Notes under the pieces: generated by a model | Seen by the model: the letters and a program-made list of their open reading frames with translations, nothing else | The model's database searches: none | What the model was told of the DNA's origin: nothing | In this document: positions 55,794 through 64,000 of the stretch, piece after piece | Layout: every line of letters begins with the position of its first letter | Numbering within the stretch: position 1 is the first letter of the stretch | Program-made: the position numbers and the translations under genes | NCBI GenBank assembly: GCA_001695595.3 | Contig: MBPM02000167.1 | Location: forward strand, 22,961-86,960 | Reading direction: 5' to 3' | DNA: 64,000 bases | Origin: Plasmopara viticola | Lineage: Eukaryota; Oomycota; Peronosporomycetes; Peronosporales; Peronosporaceae

Positions 55794-58700
55794 ATGAGCC
55801 CAACGACCATGTCCTCCACGCAAGATGTCTCGTCAAAAGTATTTGTCGACAAATTCAACGGGGATAACTACGCTACGTGGTGCCGGTACATGCGCGGCGT
55901 GTTTCTCACCAAGTCGGTGTGGCACGTGGTGAATCGGGAGGTCACGCCGACATTCACTGATGCTCGCGCCAGCGATGAGTACGTCAGAGCCAGCAACATT
56001 GCGTTCGGCTTGATGCTACTACACATGGACGCGGATTATCATCATGTAGTCGACAATTGCGAAGAAGCCTATGCTGCCTGGATCCGTATCAAAACACTTT
56101 ACGGCGGGTCGCAAAAGGCTGGTCGCATTTACCTGAAGCGCCAACTTTTCAGCATGGAAATGGCGGAAGGCGACAACGTCCTGCATCACTGCAACGAGGT
56201 TCTCAACATCAGCGCCAAGCTAAGCAGTATCGGTGCCAAGATGGAAGATGAGGACGTCGCGATTTGTCTGCTTCGGAGTTTACCAAAAAGCTACGAGAAC
56301 GTCGTGCTAAACTTGGAGATGAGCAGTGCAGAATTGCGGACGCAAGACGTTGTGAAGGTGCTGACAAATGAGCACATCAAGCGACAAGGTGAGAAGACTC
56401 CAGCGGTGAAAACTGAAGACGCAGCCAAGGCGTTCAGTGCCGAAAGAGAGTCCCGCCAATGCACATATTGTGGCAAATTGGGGCATACGATGGAACGATG
56501 CTGGACCAAGCAAAAGGATGACAATCGAGGAGCTCGACGCGGCGTACAAAATCGTGGACGCGGAGCAAGTAACGTACAGTTTCGGTACAACAACGACAAT
56601 GATTACGACCGGATCGCATTTGCAGTATCATTGGAATGTGAGCTGTCTTCAGGCAAAGATATGCCAGGCATGTGGGCCATTGACAGTGGTGCCACGCACC
56701 ACATTTGCTACGACAAGTCCAAGTTTCGGACTCTCGATGAACAAAGTTGTGGCGAACTTGCGGTAGCAGATGGAAGCAAAACCGCAATTATGGGTGTGGG
56801 AACCATTTTTGAGCGGGTGGTGCTACCTAACGGGGACATACGCGACATTGAAATCAAAGATGCGCTTTACGTTCCAAAGATGAGCAAGAACCTACTTTCT
56901 GTCCCGCAGATTAACAAAAGCGGTTGTTAATAAGTGGTGTTTGACGGTGCCCGCATGGACATTGAGTCGAAGATTTCGAAAGGGATAGTGGCAACAGCCG
57001 ACCTAGTTGACGGTCTTTACTGGCTTCGGACTTTACGGCCATCGGCTAATACGACTGAATCAAGTAACAAGATTGACCTGCATGCACGATTGGGTCACGC
57101 ACCTTGTGACGTGCTCCACAAAATGATTACTGGTGGAATGATTAAAGACGTTCGTGATGCATCAATGTCAACTTTGCCGAACATTTGTCGCGGGTGCCAA
57201 GAGGGCAAGATGGTCCAGAAACCGTTTCCAAGTAATCCTGACAAGCGTCGATTTGCCTTCTTTGAGCTTCTCCACTTTGACATCTGCGGCCCAATGGAGC
57301 AAGTATCACTTGGGGAAGCAAGTATCTCCTACTAATTGTGGATGAGGCCAGTGGATGTATGAAGGGTTTCTGCTTGCAAGCCAGATCGGACAGCGAAGAT
57401 GCAATCAAGACTTACATTTTGAAGGTTCAGACTCAGTTTGGAAAGAAAGTCAAGTTCGTACGTCATGACGGAGCTCGTGAGTTTGCGACCAACTCGTTAA
57501 AGATTTTTTACGAGAACAAGGGTATCGAGCAGCAGGTAACAGTCCCATATGCGCATCAAACCAACGGAACAGCTGAGCGCGCAATAAGGACGATTGTGAC
57601 TATTGGACGCAGCATACTACATCACGCTAAGCTGGACAAGAGTTTTTGGGGAGAAGCCGCTATGACTGCAATATACATCAAGAACCGCCTTCCCTCACCA
57701 AAAATCAAGAACAAGACTCCATTCGAGATCATTCACAAGCTCAAGCCAAGCGTTGGACATATGCGCGTTTTCGGGTGTCGGGCCTACGTTTTGACTCCGA
57801 AAGAAAAGAGGCTCAAGTGGGACCCCAAGTCTCGAGTTGGTGTGTTTGTGGGCTATGAAGAAGTGTCCAAAGCATATCGAGTCTACGACATTCAAACTCA
57901 GCAGATAGTGATCAGTCGGGACGTAAAGTTTGACGAATCAAGTTTTGGTGATTTGGAAGTCAACATTTTTGACGACATTGAGGAAGCAAACATTGACTTC
58001 GACTCACTCGAAATAGAAGACGACGGATTTACATACACGACGAACTTCAAGCAAACAGGTAAGCGCAAGCAGCATCAATCAGAAAGAGCTTCAAGTTCCG
58101 AGTATCGTGAAGCAGGACTGGATGAAACAAGTGCTCCTGAAGAAATGGACTCACGTCAAAACAAGCGACAATCTCGTATGCGATCAGGACCTAGCATTAA
58201 TCAAGAATCACAGGCTTCCGAAGACGAAAACATAGACTTAACTTCACCGACATTCTGGCGTGCGAGTGTGAACGCTGTCGAAGCTTCCGACTTATCCGAG
58301 CCAAACACTTATCAAGAAGCTATAAGTGGACCCGATCAGCTTCATTGGCGCAAAGCCATTCGTGCGGAACTTGATTCAATGCGGCTTCGTCAAGTCTTTC
58401 GAGCTGCAAAGTTGCCATCAGGACTTCAAGCTATCGGGACTAAGTGGGTGTTTAAGATCAAGCGAAAGGCTGACGGCTCAATCGAGAAATACAAGGCTCG
58501 ACTCGTGGCAAAGGGTTTTCGACAAAAATACGGAATCGACTATACAGAAACGTTTTCGCCTGTGGTCAAGTACGTGACGTTACGGATGGTCATCGCTTTG
58601 ACGAAGTACTTTGAGTGGCCACTTGATCAATTGGACGTTGTGACAGCTTTTCTGTATGGAAGGATGAAGGAAGCTGTTTACTGCACTACACCAGAGGGAG

Positions 58701-59847
58701 TTGAACTTGATGAAGAATTCGACTGTCTTGTACTCGACAAGGCAATTTATGGTCTGAAGCAAGCTTCTCGCGTATGGAATGAGACCTTTGATGAGTTTGT
58801 GTGCTCGATTGGATATCAAGTTTCAGCCTTCGATCCGTGCCTATACATCAAGGTCTCAAACAACGGCTGCGCGCTACTTCTGGTATATGTTGATGATGTT
58901 CTAATTACCGGGAGTTCAACAGCATTGATTGTGGATACGAAGATTGCCTTAAAGAGTCGCTTTGAGATGACCGATAGTGGCAAGTGCGCGTTTGTCCTGG
59001 GCATCGAGCTTGTAGATAGTGACAACGGCAGTGTCACAATGTGTCAACGGCGATACATCAATGACATTCTCAAGCGATTTGGTATGGAAGATTGCAAGTC
59101 AGTTATAAGTCCAACAGACATTAGCACAAAGCTTGTACCAAGCAACTCTGCAACCAAGGTAAACGCGCCATTTCGAGAAGCGGTTGGGGCTCTGATGCAT
59201 CTGTCGACAGCGACGCGGCCGGACATTGCATTTGCAGTTGGCTATGTATCAAGGTTTATGGAAAACCCACAGATTGAGCATTGGACTGCAGTCAAGCGTA
59301 TATTTTGCTATCTGCAAGGTACAAAGTCTCATGGAATCTGCTTTCAGCCCGGCAACGAAGTCAACTTTTGTGGATACTCGGATGCTGATTGGGCAGGTGA
59401 TCACACCGACCGCAAGTCAACTTCTGGTTTCGCCTTCATACTGATGAGTGCTCCGGTAAGCTGGGGAGTAAAAAGCAGTCAAGCGTCTCATTGTCAACCA
59501 GCGAAGCTGAGTACATTGCTCTAAGCTTAGCAGTTCAAGAAGGTAAATGGGTTCATCGCTTACTATGCGAGATTCTGGATGCGGCAGGTGAGCCTGGACC
59601 GGAGCTCAAGATTCTTGATGACAACCAGTCTTGCCTCAAGATGACCAAGAATCCTGTCAATCACGGCCGAGCCAAGCATATCGACATCAAGTACCACCAC
59701 ATTCGCGACGAAGTCAAGCGTGGCGAAATACATCTTGAGTATTGCGAGACCGAAAACATGCTGGCGGACATTATGACAAAAGGCTTACCAGGACCGCGCC
59801 ACAAGACCATGACAGCGGCGCTTGGCATACAAGCCGGTTCGCATTGA
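55794..59847 (+). pseudogene. Array unit 3 gag-pol (tandem stops, two G-run deletions)
   Basis: As unit 1 up to the region after the protease. There TTC-CAA (codons F-Q after KSGC) has become TAA-TAA at 56928-56933, a three-base change giving two adjacent stops. A G5 run is G4 near 57313 (integrase, SLGGSKY motif) and another G5 is G4 near 59463 (RNase H, SWGSKKQ motif). A substitution gives KQHQSER for KQRQSER near 58075. The two deletions explain why this unit is 2 bp shorter. RT with YVDD and most of RNase H are otherwise unchanged. Confidence 0.92.
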
Positions 59848-59854
59848 GGGGGCG

Positions 59855-60119
59855 TATTGAGGGTTATGGGTTTCAGGTAACGTACACAACCCAACCCGGT
59901 CCAATCCGAACCGCGGTTCAACATAGTTTTCACTTTTTACGATTTAAGGTAATTACGTTATGTAGAATGAGTGGTTACGAGTTGTAGGACTTTAAACCCC
60001 AATAAATCAATCACTTCCAAATTTACTTCCTCTCAGTCAAGTGTCTTCGCGTTAACGCAAACGACCCTTCACTTCGCTTCTTCAGCCTCCCCTTACCTTC
60101 CGGCCTCAAACAATCAACA
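59855..60119 (+). repeat. Array LTR 4 (265 bp), shared by units 3 and 4
   Basis: As LTRs 2 and 3, C form at the diagnostic site. Confidence 0.94.
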
Positions 60120-60123
60120 GGTT

Positions 60124-63100
60124 ATGAGCCCAACGACCATGTCCTCCACGCAAGATGTCTCGTCAAAAGTATTTGTCGACAAATTCAACGGGGATAACTA
60201 CGCTACGTGGTGCCGGTACATGCGCGGCGTGTTTCTCACCAAGTCGGTGTGGCACGTGGTGAATCGGGAGGTCACGCCGACATTCACTGATGCTCGCGCC
60301 AGCGATGAGTACGTCAGAGCCAGCAACATTGCGTTCGGCTTGATGCTACTACACATGGACGCGGATTATCATCATGTAGTCGACAATTGCGAAGAAGCCT
60401 ATGCTGCCTGGATCCGTATCAAAACACTTTACGGCGGGTCGCAAAAGGCTGGTCGCATTTACCTGAAGCGCCAACTTTTCAGCATGGAAATGGCGGAAGG
60501 CGACAACGTCCTGCATCACTGCAACGAGGTTCTCAACATCAGCGCCAAGCTAAGCAGTATCGGTGCCAAGATGGAAGATGAGGACGTCGCGATTTGTCTG
60601 CTTCGGAGTTTACCAAAAAGCTACGAGAACGTCGTGCTAAACTTGGAGATGAGCAGTGCAGAATTGCGGACGCAAGACGTTGTGAAGGTGCTGACAAATG
60701 AGCACATCAAGCGACAAGGTGAGAAGACTCCAGCGGTGAAAACTGAAGACGCAGCCAAGGCGTTCAGTGCCGAAAGAGAGTCCCGCCAATGCACATATTG
60801 TGGCAAATTGGGGCATACGATGGAACGATGCTGGACCAAGCAAAAGGATGACAATCGAGGAGCTCGACGCGGCGTACAAAATCGTGGACGCGGAGCAAGT
60901 AACGTACAGTTTCGGTACAACAACGACAATGATTACGACCGGATCGCATTTGCAGTATCATTGGAATGTGAGCTGTCTTCAGGCAAAGATATGCCAGGCA
61001 TGTGGGCCATTGACAGTGGTGCCACGCACCACATTTGCTACGACAAGTCCAAGTTTCGGACTCTCGATGAACAAAGTTGTGGCGAACTTGCGGTAGCAGA
61101 TGGAAGCAAAACCGCAATTATGGGTGTGGGAACCATTTTTGAGCGGGTGGTGCTACCTAACGGGGACATACGCGACATTGAAATCAAAGATGCGCTTTAC
61201 GTTCCAAAGATGAGCAAGAACCTACTTTCTGTCCCGCAGATTAACAAAAGCGGTTGTTAAGTGGTGTTTGACGGTGCCCGCATGGACATTGAGTCGAAGA
61301 TTTCGAAAGGGATAGTGGCAACAGCCGACCTAGTTGACGGTCTTTACTGGCTTCGGACTTTACGGCCATCGGCTAATACGACTGAATCAAGTAACAAGAT
61401 TGACCTGCATGCACGATTGGGTCACGCACCTTGTGACGTGCTCCACAAAATGATTACTGGTGGAATGATTAAAGACGTTCGTGATGCATCAATGTCAACT
61501 TTGCCGAACATTTGTCGCGGGTGCCAAGAGGGCAAGATGGTCCAGAAACCGTTTCCAAGTAATCCTGACAAGCGTCGATTTGCCTTCTTTGAGCTTCTCC
61601 ACTTTGACATCTGCGGCCCAATGGAGCAAGTATCACTTGGGGAAGCAAGTATCTCCTACTAATTGTGGATGAGGCCAGTGGATGTATGAAGGGTTTCTGC
61701 TTGCAAGCCAGATCGGACAGCGAAGATGCAATCAAGACTTACATTTTGAAGGTTCAGACTCAGTTTGGAAAGAAAGTCAAGTTCGTACGTCATGACGGAG
61801 CTCGTGAGTTTGCGACCAACTCGTTAAAGATTTTTTACGAGAACAAGGGTATCGAGCAGCAGGTAACAGTCCCATATGCGCATCAAACCAACGGAACAGC
61901 TGAGCGCGCAATAAGGACGATTGTGACTATTGGACGCAGCATACTACATCACGCTAAGCTGGACAAGAGTTTTTGGGGAGAAGCCGCTATGACTGCAATA
62001 TACATCAAGAACCGCCTTCCCTCACCAAAAATCAAGAACAAGACTCCATTCGAGATCATTCACAAGCTCAAGCCAAGCGTTGGACATATGCGCGTTTTCG
62101 GGTGTCGGGCCTACGTTTTGACTCCGAAAGAAAAGAGGCTCAAGTGGGACCCCAAGTCTCGAGTTGGTGTGTTTGTGGGCTATGAAGAAGTGTCCAAAGC
62201 ATATCGAGTCTACGACATTCAAACTCAGCAGATAGTGATCAGTCGGGACGTAAAGTTTGACGAATCAAGTTTTGGTGATTTGGAAGTCAACATTTTTGAC
62301 GACATTGAGGAAGCAAACATTGACTTCGACTCACTCGAAATAGAAGACGACGGATTTACATACACGACGAACTTCAAGCAAACAGGTAAGCGCAAGCAGC
62401 ATCAATCAGAAAGAGCTTCAAGTTCCGAGTATCGTGAAGCAGGACTGGATGAAACAAGTGCTCCTGAAGAAATGGACTCACGTCAAAACAAGCGACAATC
62501 TCGTATGCGATCAGGACCTAGCATTAATCAAGAATCACAGGCTTCCGAAGACGAAAACATAGACTTAACTTCACCGACATTCTGGCGTGCGAGTGTGAAC
62601 GCTGTCGAAGCTTCCGACTTATCCGAGCCAAACACTTATCAAGAAGCTATAAGTGGACCCGATCAGCTTCATTGGCGCAAAGCCATTCGTGCGGAACTTG
62701 ATTCAATGCGGCTTCGTCAAGTCTTTCGAGCTGCAAAGTTGCCATCAGGACTTCAAGCTATCGGGACTAAGTGGGTGTTTAAGATCAAGCGAAAGGCTGA
62801 CGGCTCAATCGAGAAATACAAGGCTCGACTCGTGGCAAAGGGTTTTCGACAAAAATACGGAATCGACTATACAGAAACGTTTTCGCCTGTGGTCAAGTAC
62901 GTGACGTTACGGATGGTCATCGCTTTGACGAAGTACTTTGAGTGGCCACTTGATCAATTGGACGTTGTGACAGCTTTTCTGTATGGAAGGATGAAGGAAG
63001 CTGTTTACTGCACTACACCAGAGGGAGTTGAACTTGATGAAGAATTCGACTGTCTTGTACTCGACAAGGCAATTTATGGTCTGAAGCAAGCTTCTCGCGT

Positions 63101-64000
63101 ATGGAATGAGACCTTTGATGAGTTTGTGTGCTCGATTGGATATCAAGTTTCAGCCTTCGATCCGTGCCTATACATCAAGGTCTCAAACAACGGCTGCGCG
63201 CTACTTCTGGTATATGTTGATGATGTTCTAATTACCGGGAGTTCAACAGCATTGATTGTGGATACGAAGATTGCCTTAAAGAGTCGCTTTGAGATGACCG
63301 ATAGTGGCAAGTGCGCGTTTGTCCTGGGCATCGAGCTTGTAGATAGTGACAACGGCAGTGTCACAATGTGTCAACGGCGATACATCAATGACATTCTCAA
63401 GCGATTTGGTATGGAAGATTGCAAGTCAGTTATAAGTCCAACAGACATTAGCACAAAGCTTGTACCAAGCAACTCTGCAACCAAGGTAAACGCGCCATTT
63501 CGAGAAGCGGTTGGGCTCTGATGCATCTGTCGACAGCGACGCGGCCGGACATTGCATTTGCAGTTGGCTATGTATCAAGGTTTATGGAAAACCCACAGAT
63601 TGAGCATTGGACTGCAGTCAAGCGTATATTTTGCTATCTGCAAGGTACAAAGTCTCATGGAATCTGCTTTCAGCCCGGCAACGAAGTCAACTTTTGTGGA
63701 TACTCGGATGCTGATTGGGCAGGTGATCACACCGACCGCAAGTCACTTCTGGTTTCGCCTTCATACTGATGAGTGCTCCGGTAAGCTGGGGAGTAAAAAG
63801 CAGTCAAGCGTCTCATTGTCAACCAGCGAAGCTGAGTACATTGCTCTAAGCTTAGCAGTTCAAGAAGGTAAATGGGTTCATCGCTTACTATGCGAGATTC
63901 TGGATGCGGCAGGTGAGCCTGGACCGGAGCTCAAGATTCTTGATGACAACCAGTCTTGCCTCAAGATGACCAAGAATCCTGTCAATCACGGCCGAGCCAA
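60124..64000 (+). pseudogene. Array unit 4 gag-pol (stop, several 1-bp deletions, cut by the window end)
   Basis: It shares with unit 3 the H-for-R substitution in KQHQSER, the G5-to-G4 deletion in SLGGSKY (near 61640) and the one in SWGSKKQ (near 63788). At the tandem-stop site it has one TAA (61258-61260), as if one of unit 3's two TAA codons was lost. It has further 1-bp losses near 63513 (GGGG to GGG, in the VGALMHL motif) and near 63745 (GTCAACTTC to GTCACTTC). The RNase H end, stop, PPT and next LTR lie outside the window. The damage increases towards the right end of the sequence, which fits either progressive decay or poorer sequence quality. Confidence 0.9.

Larger units (their letters stand above)
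46861..64000 (+). mobile_element. Tandem array of family-C copia units, (LTR-internal)n, at least four units
   Basis: Identical or near-identical LTRs start at 46861, 51193, 55525 and 59855, and one internal region lies between each pair: units of 4332, 4332, 4330 and at least 4146 bp. Neighbouring units share a single LTR, so there are no target duplications or flanks between them. Insertion target on the left: ATCGC (46856-46860) in the RT of A6; the right end is outside the window. Units 1 and 2 have fully open 1351-aa Gag-Pol frames, whereas units 3 and 4 share substitutions and lesions. The arrangement fits unequal LTR-LTR exchange or integration of a circular/concatemeric DNA; an assembly artefact is also possible. 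Confidence 0.92.

Overview
The window is made almost entirely of Ty1/copia (Pseudoviridae-type) LTR retrotransposons and their wreckage. I see no host protein gene, no complete tRNA or rRNA gene and no CRISPR array. Every long reading frame is a copia Gag-Pol (Gag, CX2CX4HX4C zinc knuckle, DSGA protease, HHCC/DD35E integrase, YVDD reverse transcriptase, RNase H) or a shadow of one. The host is probably an oomycete, perhaps Phytophthora-like. The family-A LTRs carry a perfect match to the oomycete core promoter consensus (Inr plus flanking region, TCAYTYYNCAWTTT), and repeat-on-repeat nesting is typical of those genomes. This is an inference; no host gene is present to confirm it.

I recognise four LTR families. 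A has LTRs starting TGTTGTCGAAG and ending CAACA, about 280-300 bp. B starts TATTGAAGGTA, about 330-360 bp. C starts TATTGAGGGTT, 265 bp. D starts TGTTAAGGGTA, 292 bp. In all of them a primer binding site GGTTATGAGCCCAA follows the 5' LTR directly. It is complementary to the anticodon stem-loop of initiator tRNA-Met, and it contains the Gag-Pol start codon.

Layout. 1-1420: 3' part of a family-A' pol (A0). 1421-43832: an old A' element (A1) split by later insertions, each with its own 5-bp target duplication. These are A2 (2738-12214, containing B1 at 6753-11526), A3 (13022-17797), A4 (20116-24804) and the minus-strand element C1 (24812-43545). C1 contains A5 (27281-36760, itself containing B2 at 29939-34751), with minus-strand D1 (36765-41412) inserted at A5's right edge. 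43833-45126: minus-strand fragment of a B element. 45127-46860: minus-strand 3' end of an A element (A6). 46861-64000: a head-to-tail array of family-C units, (LTR-internal)n, period 4332/4332/4330 bp, running off the right end.

How the parts work together: each element encodes one Gag-Pol polyprotein read from its own LTR promoter. Array units 1 and 2 have fully open frames (1351 aa). All other copies carry stops, frameshifts, insertions or truncations, although many indels lie in homopolymers and may be sequencing errors. Smaller items include a 63-bp insert that joins an antisense tRNA-Phe piece to a piece of organelle/bacterial-type large-subunit rRNA, and a 27-bp two-ended relic of a D LTR that still has its target duplication.
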